This document shows positions 23,801-32,921 of a DNA stretch of 43,026 nt, in pieces. Location: the NCBI GenBank assembly GCA_021779095.1, contig JAJYBI010000031.1, positions 1-43,026 of the forward strand, in the 5' to 3' direction. The translations under genes were made by a program, and so were the position numbers. Within the stretch, counting starts at the first letter, position 1. Each line of letters starts with the position of its first letter. The notes beneath the pieces were generated by a model. That model made no database searches and was not told where the DNA came from. It saw nothing but the letters and a program-made list of their open reading frames with translations. This DNA comes from Deltaproteobacteria bacterium (GTDB lineage Bacteria; Desulfobacterota; Desulfuromonadia; Geobacterales; JAJYBI01).

Positions 23801-24933
23801 TTACCGCTACCTACAACGGCGACGACAACTACGCCTCTTCGAGCGGCAACCTCGGCACACCGCTCGTCGTGAGCAAGAAGGCGCTGACCGTGACGGCCGA
23901 CGACCAGTTCAGATATTACGGCACAGCAAATCCCTCTCTCACCTGGAGCGGCAGCGGCTTTGCCAACGGCGATACGGTATCGTCGCTGACGGGAGCACCC
24001 TCACTCTCGACAACCGCCGTCACGACGAGTCCGGCAGGTACGTATCCGATCAACATTTCCGCCGGAACCCTCGTTTCAGGCAACTATGACCTTACGTTCG
24101 TGAACGGAATTCTCAGCGTTGGCTTGCAGCCACCTTCCGCTAGCGTGGCAACCGGGATCACAACTGGGGGATTCACCGCCGGCTGGCAACCGGTTGACGG
24201 CGCTGCGGGCTACCGCCTCGATGTGGCAACCGATGCGGGGTTCACGAACTTCGTCACGACCTTCAACAACAGAGATGTGGGGAGTGTCACGAGTTTTGCC
24301 GTGACCGGTCTGTCCGCGGGAGCGCGTTATTACTATCGGCTACGCGCATACAGCGGTGGCGTTGCCAGCAGCGATTCCAATGTCGTCACTACCGACACGG
24401 TTCCTTCCACCGTAACGCTGTCCGTCGCCATCGACAACAGCGCCGGTACGGGCGGAGGGACCGTAAACAGTATCCCAGCAGGGATCGCCTGCGGGAAGGG
24501 GAGTGCGTCCGGCTGCAGCTCCGTTTTCGCCGGGGATACATCGGTCAGCCTCACCGCCACGCCGGACTGGAAATCGCTGTTTGCAAACTGGTCGGGGGTA
24601 TGCAGCGGGACCGGCAACCCCTGTGTTGTCGCCATGAACGGCGACAAGTCGGTAACGGCGACATTTTCAGCCAACAACCAGTGCTACAACCCCGGGCTGG
24701 GCACCAGCTATTCTTCGCTGCAGGATGCGTACAACGACGCATCCGCTCTCGCCACGATCGAGGCCAGGGTATACACGTTCATCGAGAACCTGTCGTTCGG
24801 GAGTGCCAAGGTCATTACCCTCGACGGCGGCATGGACGCTGGTTATCTGAACACAGCCGGAGTGACGACGGTCGAGGGGTCCGTGACTGTCGGCAACGGC
24901 AGCCTCATCGTCAACAGGCTGGTGGTCCGGTAA
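20869..24933 (+). CDS. large exported YVTN beta-propeller protein
   Basis: The 1354-residue protein starts with a signal peptide (MKRFASVVTSATILLILVLASANAASA, cleavage near residue 27). An N-terminal Ig-like part contains a nine-Cys stretch at about residues 104-135. Sixteen YVTN repeats of about 41 residues follow (roughly 148-800), each of the form VNPVTN-IYV-N-GS-VTVIDGATN. Next come Ig-like repeats, an MBG-type domain (KKALTVTADDQFRYYG...), a fibronectin III-like domain and a C-terminal InlB-like repeat (SLTATPDWKSLFANWSGVC). No sorting signal, lipobox or membrane anchor is visible. It is likely extracellular and involved in binding or adhesion (inferred). GGAGAGG precedes the ATG. Confidence 0.9.
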   Translation: MKRFASVVTSATILLILVLASANAASALTINGGKSYTGSQNVTLQLSPPPNTTQIVISNESGPTTSFGATSTVNWALTPGSGLKTVQVTYYYQQPYSCQVQCGTYCCGGYDTWGNCNNYCPSYCNSTCYSSATYSESATITLDPRSIDTGTTPVATAVNPVTDTIYVANAGSNSVSVINGATHAVSTVAVGTTPVSVAVNPATNKIYVANSGSGSVTEIDGTTNAVVATMSGYSTPSAVAVNPVTNKIYVTDNGNGTIVVIDGATHAVQPVSIGGTPTALAINPATNTIYVVDSSGGRVVVLNGATNAATNVSAGTHITAVAVNPVTNKVYLADGGSNHLAVLDGTTNGVTSVTVGTNPTTVAVNPVTNKVYVANSGSATVTVVDGATNSPVDVGVGTTPCAVAINPVTNRIYVANNGSGNVTIIDGATNATSTVSAATGPQALGVNPATNRVYVLNSTSNNVIMLDGATNTTASVAAGSQPCAAAVNPATNRIYVANLTGYVTVIDGPTGSTQTIPAGAYTMAVGVNPHKNRIYVANGNGNSVTVIDGATNTTTTIPVGSSPQGVAVNPVTNRIYVSNVNSNNVTVIDGTTNATTTVATDAHPYTIDLNPVTNRIYTANNLGNSVSVIDGATNAVTPVAAGTNPFGIAVNTVTNKIYVTNVGSNDVTVIDGATNATTTVAVGTSPTYLAVNPVTNRIYVVDNGSNGVTVIDGATNATTTIPLHAAPYSVVVNPATNKIYVSLTSGNTVTVIDGITNIATDVTVGTSPEGMAVNTVTGKVYVADNGSGSVSVISEQEMQNIPLTVAIDPLAGNASHIAPQPFYYTTASSYAPTAPPVQKVYYQVDGCTGTWQTATPSAGGGEFDITQLTEGMHTVYAFAGDGQEASPASGPGSSPVTGQMTAYSFLVKTLLPTTTSVVSSSGATTYGDTVTFTATTTSGATGTVTFTEGGTIYCQDVAVAGTTAACTVSTVGAGTHTITATYNGDDNYASSSGNLGTPLVVSKKALTVTADDQFRYYGTANPSLTWSGSGFANGDTVSSLTGAPSLSTTAVTTSPAGTYPINISAGTLVSGNYDLTFVNGILSVGLQPPSASVATGITTGGFTAGWQPVDGAAGYRLDVATDAGFTNFVTTFNNRDVGSVTSFAVTGLSAGARYYYRLRAYSGGVASSDSNVVTTDTVPSTVTLSVAIDNSAGTGGGTVNSIPAGIACGKGSASGCSSVFAGDTSVSLTATPDWKSLFANWSGVCSGTGNPCVVAMNGDKSVTATFSANNQCYNPGLGTSYSSLQDAYNDASALATIEARVYTFIENLSFGSAKVITLDGGMDAGYLNTAGVTTVEGSVTVGNGSLIVNRLVVR
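21310..23262 (+). repeat. sixteen tandem ~123-bp coding repeats (YVTN units)
   Basis: The DNA repeats in a period near 123 bases, with recurring AATCCCGTCACGAACA, ATCTACGTC and GTGATCGACGGCG cores. Later units (22500-23150) are more alike than early ones, suggesting recent duplication or gene conversion there. Confidence 0.85.
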
Positions 24934-24997
24934 CGCTTTTCGGCGCAATACGGACTACAGGCAGTTTTGCAACAAGACCATCAGGTACGGAGCAGGT

Positions 24998-25013
24998 TGG
25001 CAACGTAAATGCC
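24998..25013 (+). promoter_or_regulatory. possible sigma-54 promoter
   Basis: TGGCAAC...ATGCC has GG and GC separated by ten bases, matching the -24/-12 layout. It lies about 210 bases upstream of the sigma-54 activator start, in a stretch (24934-25223) where I see no gene. Confidence 0.3.
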
Positions 25014-25223
25014 GCCTGCTTCATGCCGGTGTCACCACTCTGCCAACGGCACATTCTCCGGTCGCCCCCCTTACGCATTCGCCACACAAGCACTATCTAA
25101 CCACGCCTTCTCTACGCCGTCTTTCATCGCAATGCTGGCCACTTGCATCTATTCGCCTTGTGATGTACTCTGTTCTACTATACCGTCTACATGAATTCAT
25201 TAATGCAACGGAGCTATCAGTAC

Positions 25224-26618
25224 ATGAACGGTACGGCATGTATCATCGACCCGGGAGAACCACTTCTCCTGACCATCAGAAGCGCACTTCACAAGGAAAA
25301 ATTCAATATCGTCGTGGTATCCGGACGGACAGCTTCCCTTCGCCGGATAGCCGATATGCGCCCGAACATCCTGATGGTCACCCATGGGTGCATGGGGGGA
25401 ACGGGGCTGCACATCGCTCATGAAGCCCGCAGGATTGACCCCAGCCTGTCCGTCATCGTTTTCCTGAAGTCTCATACCCCCAAGCTGGTCAACGCCGCGA
25501 TAAAGTACGGAGGACAGCAGATCATCTCTCTCCCGGTCGACGCACGTGTTCTCCGGTCCGCAATCAAGCAGGCGCTGGAGCATAATGCGCTTCACCGCAT
25601 TTTTAGCCCTGCGAGCGACGGCAAGGGCCCGGTCGATTCGGCACCGGCAAGAAGTATCTACATCGGCACCTCTCCGGCCATGATCGGCACGTGGAATATG
25701 GTCGTACGGGTCGCACAGACCAACGCGGCAGTTCTCATCGAAGGGGAAAGCGGAAGCGGTAAGGAGCTGATCGCTCGCGCGGTCCACAGCGCAAGCCGGC
25801 GTGCCGACAAACCCTTTATCACCGTCAACTGCGGGAGACTCGACGCCCACACGGCAGAAAGCGAGCTGTTCGGTCACACACAGGGGGCCTACACCGGTGC
25901 GATGAAGGGGAGAGCAGGCCTCTTCGAGCAGTCACATACGGGTACGCTGTTTCTCGACGAGGTTTCCGAGATGCCGCTCGATGTGCAGGTAAAGCTTCTT
26001 CGCGTGCTTGAATCGGGCAGATTTCGGCGTATGGGAGGGAATCAGACCGTCAGCGTGGATGTGCGGCTTATTTTTGCCTCAAACAAGAACCTGCAGGAAT
26101 GCGTCAACCGTGGTGAATTCCGTGATGACCTGTTTCACCGCATCAACATGCTTCCCATCAATGTCCCGCCACTTCGGGATCGAAAAGAGGATATCGTTCC
26201 GCTTGCCTGGCACTTCATCGACTCAGATACGACAAAGGAGCTGGAAGAGTGGGAGATCACAGACGAGGCGCTGTCCGCTATCGGCAGCTACGACTGGCCG
26301 GGCAATGTACGGGAGTTGCGAAATACGATGCGACGGGCCTGTATCCTGGCGACAGACCGGGTCATAACCCCTGACCTCATGCCGTTTTACCGCCCCGGCA
26401 TCGAGACGACCGTTATGGTGCAGCCCCCGCCATCAGCTCCGTCCACGATGCCGCTCTGGGTCGTGGAACGCGCACATATCCTGGAGGTATTGAAGCTCGT
26501 AGGGGGGAACAAGAGCAAGGCAGCCGTCATACTGGAGATCGACAGAAAGACCCTCTACGCGAAACTGGAGAAGTACGGCCTGCTTCCGGTACGGTTGTCG
26601 GAGCGGATGATGTCGTAG
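25224..26618 (+). CDS. sigma-54-dependent transcriptional activator with degenerate receiver
   Basis: The 464-residue protein belongs to the NtrC family. An N-terminal receiver-like domain (about 1-125) keeps CIIDPGE but has Thr53 where the phosphorylated Asp should be (PNILMVTHG) and SLP in place of the conserved Lys-Pro. The AAA+ domain has Walker A GESGSGKE, the sigma-54 contact loop GAYTGA (a GAFTGA variant), Walker [10 protein letters not shown] and the arginine-finger region [15 protein letters not shown] Fis-type helix-turn-helix closes the protein ([25 protein letters not shown]). It probably activates sigma-54 promoters without ordinary phosphorylation. Start: ATG at 25224 has GGAG 11 bases upstream; ATGs at 25191 and 25203 lack a ribosome site. 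Confidence 0.87.
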   Translation: MNGTACIIDPGEPLLLTIRSALHKEKFNIVVVSGRTASLRRIADMRPNILMVTHGCMGGTGLHIAHEARRIDPSLSVIVFLKSHTPKLVNAAIKYGGQQIISLPVDARVLRSAIKQALEHNALHRIFSPASDGKGPVDSAPARSIYIGTSPAMIGTWNMVVRVAQTNAAVLIEGESGSGKELIARAVHSASRRADKPFITVNCGRLDAHTAESELFGHTQGAYTGAMKGRAGLFEQSHTGTLFLDEVSEMPLDVQVKLLRVLESGRFRRMGGNQTVSVDVRLIFASNKNLQECVNRGEFRDDLFHRINMLPINVPPLRDRKEDIVPLAWHFIDSDTTKELEEWEITDEALSAIGSYDWPGNVRELRNTMRRACILATDRVITPDLMPFYRPGIETTVMVQPPPSAPSTMPLWVVERAHILEVLKLVGGNKSKAAVILEIDRKTLYAKLEKYGLLPVRLSERMMS

Positions 26619-26641
26619 CCCATGCAATCACCGCAACTTAA

Positions 26642-26687
26642 AAAGGAAGGGGGGCAACGCCCAGTGCGTTGCCCCCCTTTCCTTCTT
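26642..26687. terminator. bidirectional terminator
   Basis: A long stem of GGGGGGCAACGC type with GCGTTGCCCCCC has a short CCAGT loop. It is flanked by A-rich sequence on the left and TTTCCTTCTT on the right. It serves the activator gene on the plus strand and the end of the nuo operon on the minus strand. Confidence 0.85.
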
Positions 26688-26717
26688 GCCTGTTCCGGCA
26701 GGACCGGGACGTAAGCG

Positions 26718-28109
26718 CTATACCGTCAACAGCAGCGAATGGAATACGCCGGGGACCAGCATAAACAGGATAAAAACCACAGAGCCGAGAAACACACCGC
26801 TCCAGACCAGCCCCGAACCGGCGGCCTCACCGGCCTCCGCAGGGACCGACGCGGTGGAGAACAGGCGATACACGATCCCCAGGTAGAAGATCACGCCGAT
26901 GTAGCTTCCCACAAACGCGATAACCGCCGGCGTGATATGTCCCGATGCGATGACCGATTTGAAGATGAGGAACTTGGCCAGGAAGCCCGGGAGTGGCGGA
27001 ATCCCCGCCATGGACAGCACACACAGCGCGAGCAGCACGGAGGCTACGGGATGGGTGGCGAATGCGCCATCCAGCTGGCCGAGATCATCCCTGTCGCCGG
27101 GCACGATCAGACTGAAACAGGCGCAGGCGATGATCGTCGTCAGCGCGTACACCGACGCGTAATAAAGCAGCGCCTCCGTCCGGCCGCCGGTGGAATCGAT
27201 CAGGGCAAACATCATGTAACCCGCGTGGGCGATGGACGAATACGCCAGAAGCTTCTTGAAAGCGCCCTGCTTGATTGCCGTGGTATTGCCGTAGAAGATC
27301 GATGCGACCGACAGGACGATAATCACGCTCACAACCTCGGCACTCAGAGCGATAGTGGAAAAAATCCGGACGAGTGCGAGGACGACCGCCGCCTTGATGA
27401 CGGACGCGAGGAACGCCGTGATATGGATTCTGACGCTGGAATAGGCGTCGGGAGCCCAGGCGTGGAACGGGAAGACCGCCGCCTTGAGGAAGAAACCGGA
27501 CAGGATGATGACGGTTGCCGCAATGCTCTGTGCCCCGCCGGCGTTGACCGTCGCCATGAATACGCTGATGGAGAGGGACCCGGTTACCCCGTACACGAGC
27601 GACAGGCCGAACAGGATAAGCGCCGTTGCAACGGAGGACAGCACGAGGTACTTGAAAGCACCTTCGCTGGCGCTCGATGTACCATCGCCGCTCACCATCA
27701 TGGCGAACGCGGGAAGCGACAGCATCTCGATGCCGATGAACAGCGAGATGAAGCCGGCGCTGTCCATGATGGTCAGTGCGCCGAGAAGGGAGGATGCCAG
27801 GAGCATCCAGAACTTGCAGCTGCTGGAGGTTGCAAGGCTGCAAATCCCGAGGATCAGGCCGCACCCGAGGATGACCAGCCTGGCGATCAGTGCAAACCGG
27901 TCGATGGTGATCTCGGTCGGCACCAGGTTAACCGTGTATCCGTTCGAAAGCTGCACCGCGAGCACTGCACAACCGGCCGCGGCGGCGAGCGTAAACAGCA
28001 CCCCGCCGAGCTTCCTGTCACCATGGAAGATCTCCACGAGCATCAGGACGAGGATCAGTGCGAGAAGAAGATGTTCCGGCAAAAGGCCGTAGATGAGATC
28101 AGTGGCCAT
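26718..28109 (-). CDS. nuoN: NADH-quinone oxidoreductase subunit N
   Basis: NuoN is one of three antiporter-like proton-pumping membrane subunits of complex I. The 463-residue protein has about fourteen helices and the signature region KAAVFPFHAWAPDAYSSVRIHITAFLASVIKAAV with its key Lys, plus QGAFKKLLAYSSIAHAGYMMFAL. I chose the ATG at 28109, inside the end of nuoM (11-base overlap), rather than a TTG four codons upstream. It is the last gene of the operon, followed by a bidirectional terminator. Confidence 0.95.
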   Translation of the reverse strand: MATDLIYGLLPEHLLLALILVLMLVEIFHGDRKLGGVLFTLAAAAGCAVLAVQLSNGYTVNLVPTEITIDRFALIARLVILGCGLILGICSLATSSSCKFWMLLASSLLGALTIMDSAGFISLFIGIEMLSLPAFAMMVSGDGTSSASEGAFKYLVLSSVATALILFGLSLVYGVTGSLSISVFMATVNAGGAQSIAATVIILSGFFLKAAVFPFHAWAPDAYSSVRIHITAFLASVIKAAVVLALVRIFSTIALSAEVVSVIIVLSVASIFYGNTTAIKQGAFKKLLAYSSIAHAGYMMFALIDSTGGRTEALLYYASVYALTTIIACACFSLIVPGDRDDLGQLDGAFATHPVASVLLALCVLSMAGIPPLPGFLAKFLIFKSVIASGHITPAVIAFVGSYIGVIFYLGIVYRLFSTASVPAEAGEAAGSGLVWSGVFLGSVVFILFMLVPGVFHSLLLTV

Positions 28110-29676
28110 CGGCGCCCCCAATAGGTAAAGTGGTTGTAGTCTGCGGAAGCGCCTGCACCTGCTGCGTGCCTGCTGCCAAAGCGGTCAACTGTTCAACTGC
28201 ATTCTGGGCCTTGATCATAACCGGGTACGGCCAGATACCAATGATGACGACGATTGCCAGCAGGGGAACGAACGCGATCGTCTCACGCAGATTCATGTCC
28301 TTCATGCCGATCTCTTCGTTCGCCTTGCCGTACAGGATGGCACGGGCGAACCGGAGCATGTATCCCGCTCCCAGCACCATGCCGGAACAGGCCAGGATGA
28401 CGCAAACGAGCACAAGCAGGCCGTTGCCGGTATTGAACAGCTGCAGGCCGTGCTGGAAACCGCCGAACAGGATCAGAAATTCGGAGGTGAACCCGCTGGT
28501 AAGAGGCAGTGCCACCGAAGCGAGGATGAACAGCATGAGTGTCACGGCAAGCCGCGGCGCGTAGATCGACAGTGCATTCAGCTGCTTGTAGGACGCACCG
28601 AGCCGCTGCTCCAGGAGATCGAGCATCAGGAACAGGCCCGCTACGGCCACACCATGGCTCAGGATCTGGAACAGGGAGCCGTGAATGGACGACTGCTGCA
28701 GGCAGAAGATCCCGAGGACGATGTATCCCATGTGGCTCAGCGACGAGTAGGCGATCAGCTTCTTGAAATCCTGCTGGCGGAGGGCCAGTACGGCTCCGTA
28801 CAGGATGCTGATGACGGCCAGCAGGATGATCGTCGGCGCGAACGCGACGGAGACCTGGGGACAGAGCGGAATGGCCAGCTTCAGCAGACCGAACGCGCCC
28901 ATCTTGGACATGGCACCGGCCATCAGCGCCGTTCCCGCGGCGGGCGCCTCGTAGTATGCAAGCGGCAGCCAGGAGTGGAACGGGAAGACGGGGCACTTGA
29001 TCAGGCAGGCCAGTACGACCGCCACGAACACGAACATCTGTACCGTGGTACTGAGATGCAGATGGTACAGGGTGGAAAACTCGAAGTTCCAGCTGCCGGT
29101 CTGGTGCAGGCTCTCCACGCCGAGGAGGATCACCGCGGCGAGAAGCAGGATGCTCCCCACCATGGTGTACATGAAGAAGGTCATCGCCGCCTTCCTGCGG
29201 TTCTCACCGCCGAAGGTGAGTATCAGGATGAACATCGGAATGAGCACCGCCTCCCAGAAGACGAAGAAGAGCATCAGGTTCTGGGAGAGGAACGTGCCCA
29301 GAAGGCTCGTCTCCATGATGAGCAGCAGGCCGAGGTACAGCTTCTTGTCCGCATGCGCGGTCTTCCAGGTGCAGGCAAGCACCACGGGGAACAGTAAGGA
29401 GGTCAGCAGCATGAGATAGATGTTCATACCGTCCACACCGAGGTGGAAATTCACGCCGAGTGACGCGATCCACGGCACGTTGACGGCCAGGAGCTGAGGA
29501 TCGGTCGATCCGTCGTACCCGACAAAGATCGTGACGGACAGGGCGAGGACGCCCAGCATGCCCACCATGGTCACGATACGCGGCAGCACGGAGCCGCGCT
29601 CGGTCATGACGGGGAGGATCAGCGCAAAGGCTAGCGGCAGTACAAACAGGGCAAGTACGGTCGTCGGATTAAGCAT
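28099..29676 (-). CDS. nuoM: NADH-quinone oxidoreductase subunit M
   Basis: This is the second antiporter-like subunit of complex I (525 residues, about fourteen helices). It carries FVFWEAVLIPMFILI with the conserved Glu, KCPVFPFHSWLPLAYYEAPAAGTALMAGAMSKMGAFGLLKL and QQDFKKLIAYSSLSHMGYIVLG. Its start overlaps the end of nuoL by eight bases and its stop overlaps nuoN. The extreme C-terminus (QVQALPQTTTTLPIGGADGH) is a short low-complexity tail. Confidence 0.96.
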   Translation of the reverse strand: MLNPTTVLALFVLPLAFALILPVMTERGSVLPRIVTMVGMLGVLALSVTIFVGYDGSTDPQLLAVNVPWIASLGVNFHLGVDGMNIYLMLLTSLLFPVVLACTWKTAHADKKLYLGLLLIMETSLLGTFLSQNLMLFFVFWEAVLIPMFILILTFGGENRRKAAMTFFMYTMVGSILLLAAVILLGVESLHQTGSWNFEFSTLYHLHLSTTVQMFVFVAVVLACLIKCPVFPFHSWLPLAYYEAPAAGTALMAGAMSKMGAFGLLKLAIPLCPQVSVAFAPTIILLAVISILYGAVLALRQQDFKKLIAYSSLSHMGYIVLGIFCLQQSSIHGSLFQILSHGVAVAGLFLMLDLLEQRLGASYKQLNALSIYAPRLAVTLMLFILASVALPLTSGFTSEFLILFGGFQHGLQLFNTGNGLLVLVCVILACSGMVLGAGYMLRFARAILYGKANEEIGMKDMNLRETIAFVPLLAIVVIIGIWPYPVMIKAQNAVEQLTALAAGTQQVQALPQTTTTLPIGGADGH

Positions 29677-31549
29677 GGGCTACCCCCCACCAGAGAATCA
29701 GGGCGAGCCCGAGGAGAACATAGAGCACGTACGCCTGGACATTGCCGGTTTGTAAGCTTGAAAAGAGTCGCGAAACCATATTGATGCCGCCGGACGGCAG
29801 CTCGATGGCGACGAAGTTGAAAGTCGTCTCGGTGACCTTGGCCAGGACCGATTCGGAAACCCAGTCGACACAGCGGACGACGACTTTGTAGTAGAACGCG
29901 TCGAAGTAGTAGCCGTTGCTGACCAGACGGTAGATCGGACCGACGGCATCCCTGATCTTCTCCACCAGGGTCCGTTTGCCGAGGTACAGGAAGCAGCCGA
30001 GGAGGATACCGCACGCGGCAATGGCAACCGATGCCCCCATGAGGATATGCTCCATGCCACCGGCCGCGGCTCCCTCGGCGACAGGGTGACCGAGCACCGG
30101 CGAAAGGAATCCGGTGAACCGGGTGCCGATGAAACCACCGACCAGCGACAGCGCGGCGAGGATGACGAGCACACTGGCCATGGAGAACGGCGCCTCGTGG
30201 ATGCCCGCCTCCACTTTCTCCGGCACGTTGCTTTCGCCGAAGAAGGTCATGATGATCGCGCGCGTCATGTAGAACGCGGTCATGCCGGCGGCAATCCAGC
30301 CGATGGCCCAGATGGCCGGGGAACCGTTTGGCGCGGACCATGCGTTCCAGAGGATCTCGTCCTTGGAGAAGAACCCGGCAAACGGCGGGACACCGCTGAG
30401 CGCCAGACTGGCAAACAGGAAGGTGCCGAACGTCAGCGGGATCTTGCGCCAGAGCCCTCCCATCTTCCGCATGTCCTCTTCGCCGTGAAGCGCATGGATG
30501 ATGGCGCCGGCACCGAGGAAGAGACAGGCCTTGAACAGTGCATGGGTGTACAGGTGGAACATGCCGGCGTCGAACGCCCCCAGACCGCAGGCCATGAACA
30601 TGTAGCCGATCTGCGACATGGTGGAGTACGCGAGCACCTTCTTGATATTGTACTGGGTGATCCCCATGGTGGCGCCGACGAACGCCGTCAGCGCGCCGCC
30701 CCAGGCGACGACATCCATCGCCAGCGGTGCATGGAGGAACACGCCGCTCATGCGGGACAGGAGGTAGACGCCAGCCGTAACCATGGTCGCGGCATGGATC
30801 AGGGCGGAGACGGGGGTCGGGCCGGCCATGGCGTCGGGGAGCCAGACGTGGAGCGGGATCTGGGCCGACTTGCCGCATGCGCCGAAGAGAAGCAGGATGC
30901 CGATGGTGTTCATGATCAGCAGCGAAGGCTGGGTAGCCGCGAAGTAGCCGTTGATCCCCTGAAAATCCAGCGTCTTCGTGAAGTAGAAGATGAGGAACGC
31001 GGCGAGCACGAAACCGGTGTCGCCGACCCGGTTGACGACGAACGCCTTGAGTCCGGCATTGGTCTTTTCCCGGTCCTCGAACCAGAAACCGATGAGGAGG
31101 TAGGAGGCAAGGCCGACCCCTTCCCACCCGGCAAACAGCATGATGAGGTTCTTGCCGAGGACCAGCGTCAGCATGAAGAAGAGGAACAGGTTCAGATAGG
31201 CGAAGTAGCGTGCGAAGCTCTTGTCGTGGGACATGTAGCCCGCGGAATAGATATGAATGAGCGTACCGACGCCGGTCACGACGAGACACATGACCGCCGA
31301 CACCTGGTCGAAGTAGAGCGCGACATCGACCTTGATATCAGCTGCACCCACCCAGGTGAACAGGGTTTCCGCAATCGGCGTACCGGTCGTCCGGAGCAGG
31401 GTGAATGCACCGATCGTCAGGGCAAACGCCGCGGCGGGGAGACCGCAGGCGATGACCGACACGAGCCAGCGGGGCAGTCGGGACCCGATCAAACCGTTAA
31501 TCAGGAAACCCACGAGCGGCAGCAGTGGAATAAGCATCAAGTGATTCAT
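29669..31549 (-). CDS. nuoL: NADH-quinone oxidoreductase subunit L
   Basis: This is the largest antiporter-like subunit of complex I (626 residues). It has VGVGTLIHIYSAGYMSHD, FAGWEGVGLASYLLIGFWF, KSAQIPLHVWLPDAMAGPTPVSALIHAATMVTAGVYLL and the long C-terminal lateral helix that clamps the membrane arm. It starts three bases after the nuoK stop with GGTTAGGA as ribosome site, and overlaps nuoM at its end. Confidence 0.96.
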   Translation of the reverse strand: MNHLMLIPLLPLVGFLINGLIGSRLPRWLVSVIACGLPAAAFALTIGAFTLLRTTGTPIAETLFTWVGAADIKVDVALYFDQVSAVMCLVVTGVGTLIHIYSAGYMSHDKSFARYFAYLNLFLFFMLTLVLGKNLIMLFAGWEGVGLASYLLIGFWFEDREKTNAGLKAFVVNRVGDTGFVLAAFLIFYFTKTLDFQGINGYFAATQPSLLIMNTIGILLLFGACGKSAQIPLHVWLPDAMAGPTPVSALIHAATMVTAGVYLLSRMSGVFLHAPLAMDVVAWGGALTAFVGATMGITQYNIKKVLAYSTMSQIGYMFMACGLGAFDAGMFHLYTHALFKACLFLGAGAIIHALHGEEDMRKMGGLWRKIPLTFGTFLFASLALSGVPPFAGFFSKDEILWNAWSAPNGSPAIWAIGWIAAGMTAFYMTRAIIMTFFGESNVPEKVEAGIHEAPFSMASVLVILAALSLVGGFIGTRFTGFLSPVLGHPVAEGAAAGGMEHILMGASVAIAACGILLGCFLYLGKRTLVEKIRDAVGPIYRLVSNGYYFDAFYYKVVVRCVDWVSESVLAKVTETTFNFVAIELPSGGINMVSRLFSSLQTGNVQAYVLYVLLGLALILWWGVAHA

Positions 31550-31552
31550 TTC

Positions 31553-31855
31553 CTAACCTTTCAGATCCTGGAATGTACCCACATCAAGCGAATGCCGCCG
31601 CCGCACGAGGATCACCATGATGGCCATCGCCAGCGCGACCTCGCAGGATGCCGCCACATAGATGAAGAACGTCATGGCAACGCCGGGGATGCTCTGGGTA
31701 CGCACCGCCGTAGTAACGAAACTGAGCACCACCGCATTCAGCATGATCTCGAGACACATCATCACGACGAGCAGGTTGCGGCGAATGACCACCCCGAGAA
31801 GCCCCAGGGTGAAGATGAGCCCTGCCAGGGCTACGAGGAACTGGTACCTATCCAT
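31553..31855 (-). CDS. nuoK: NADH-quinone oxidoreductase subunit K
   Basis: This 100-residue membrane subunit has three helices and the conserved Glu residues of the proton path in MMCLEIMLNAVVL and AASCEVALAMAIMVILVRRR. It overlaps the end of nuoJ by eight bases. Length and pattern match the family exactly. Confidence 0.95.
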   Translation of the reverse strand: MDRYQFLVALAGLIFTLGLLGVVIRRNLLVVMMCLEIMLNAVVLSFVTTAVRTQSIPGVAMTFFIYVAASCEVALAMAIMVILVRRRHSLDVGTFQDLKG

Positions 31856-32351
31856 TGCTTCCCTCCTTGACCGCCGCCCACGCGGCGATGATGCCGATCA
31901 GCAGCAGGACCGTGGCCAGTTCGAAATGGAACCAGTAATGCTGCATGAATGCGACCGAGAACGAGGAGAAGGTGAAGCTGTCCCCCGCAGCAGTCGCAAT
32001 GGCCGGGGCCGTTACCGGCAGCCGTCCGATCAGCACCCAGAGTGCCGCCGCAACGAGACCGGCGACAACGACCGCGGGGAGCGCGAGTCGCGAGAAGACC
32101 CACTGGTACGACATGTCGCGGTCGTCGAGCAGCATGATGGTGTAGACCATGAAGACCATGACTGCTCCGACGTAGATCAGGACCTGGAACACGGCAACGA
32201 CGTGCGCGCCGAGACAGGCGTAGAGCGCCGCCAGGCACACCATGTGGGCAACCAGCGACAGGGCGGCACGCATCGGCTGGCGCATCGTGATCACCATGAT
32301 GGCGAAGACGACCGCAAGCGCGCTGAAGAAAGCGATAAAGATGCCGGACAT
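31848..32351 (-). CDS. nuoJ: NADH-quinone oxidoreductase subunit J
   Basis: The 167-residue membrane subunit has five helices and the conserved third-helix region FQVLIYVGAVMVFMVYTIMLL. The open frame extends far upstream, but that part is an out-of-frame reading of nuoI. The real start is the ATG at 32351, preceded by AGGAGGT and overlapping the nuoI stop by one base. Confidence 0.94.
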   Translation of the reverse strand: MSGIFIAFFSALAVVFAIMVITMRQPMRAALSLVAHMVCLAALYACLGAHVVAVFQVLIYVGAVMVFMVYTIMLLDDRDMSYQWVFSRLALPAVVVAGLVAAALWVLIGRLPVTAPAIATAAGDSFTFSSFSVAFMQHYWFHFELATVLLLIGIIAAWAAVKEGSNG

Positions 32352-32911
32352 TACGGATGTACCTCCTGTGTGGAAGTCTGGGCGGAGGGATAGACCTTTG
32401 CTGGATTGCGTTGCGGCTGCCAGTTCATCAGAAGATCCTGGGGGGCCCACATCTTGGTGCGATCGAATCCGGGGAGGTTCGGGACATCCTTGGACATGCG
32501 TATCGCATCCTCGGGACACGCCTCCACGCAGAAGCCGCAGAAAATGCAGCGGGAGTAGTCGATCTCGAAACGGTCCGGTGCCTTCGGATGGAACGGATCC
32601 TCGAAATTGGCGGTGGACTGGATCTCGATGCAGTAAGCCGGGCAGACCGTCGCGCACATGTTGCACGATACGCACTGTACCTCGCCGTTGGGCCGCTGGG
32701 TCAGGATGTGACGGCCACGGTTGTTGGGCGAATAGTCGCTGCGGATCTCTTCGGGATAATACGCGGTGAGCGCCCCCTTGCGGAAGGTGATCCACTTCCA
32801 CATGTTGCCGAAGAATACGCCGCCGGTGATGCAGAGCCCGCGGATCACCTCGAATATGTAGAGGCGCTCCCAGAGACCCATGGTCGGTTTGTTCCAGTAT
32901 TCCTTCTTCAT
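32351..32911 (-). CDS. nuoI: NADH-quinone oxidoreductase subunit I
   Basis: This 186-residue protein carries clusters N6a and N6b: CVSCNMCATVCPAYC and CIFCGFCVEACPEDAI. It passes electrons from the NADH arm toward cluster N2 in NuoB. The N-terminal amphipathic helix region (LYIFEVIRGLCITGGVFF) docks on the membrane. It lies ten bases after nuoH and overlaps the nuoJ start. Confidence 0.96.
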   Translation of the reverse strand: MKKEYWNKPTMGLWERLYIFEVIRGLCITGGVFFGNMWKWITFRKGALTAYYPEEIRSDYSPNNRGRHILTQRPNGEVQCVSCNMCATVCPAYCIEIQSTANFEDPFHPKAPDRFEIDYSRCIFCGFCVEACPEDAIRMSKDVPNLPGFDRTKMWAPQDLLMNWQPQRNPAKVYPSAQTSTQEVHP

Positions 32912-32921
32912 ATTATGCCTT

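Noticed and set aside
32352..32801. N-terminal extension of the nuoJ reading frame
   Set aside because: It reads nuoI in the wrong frame; the ATG at 32351 has a strong AGGAGGT and starts the conserved NuoJ sequence.
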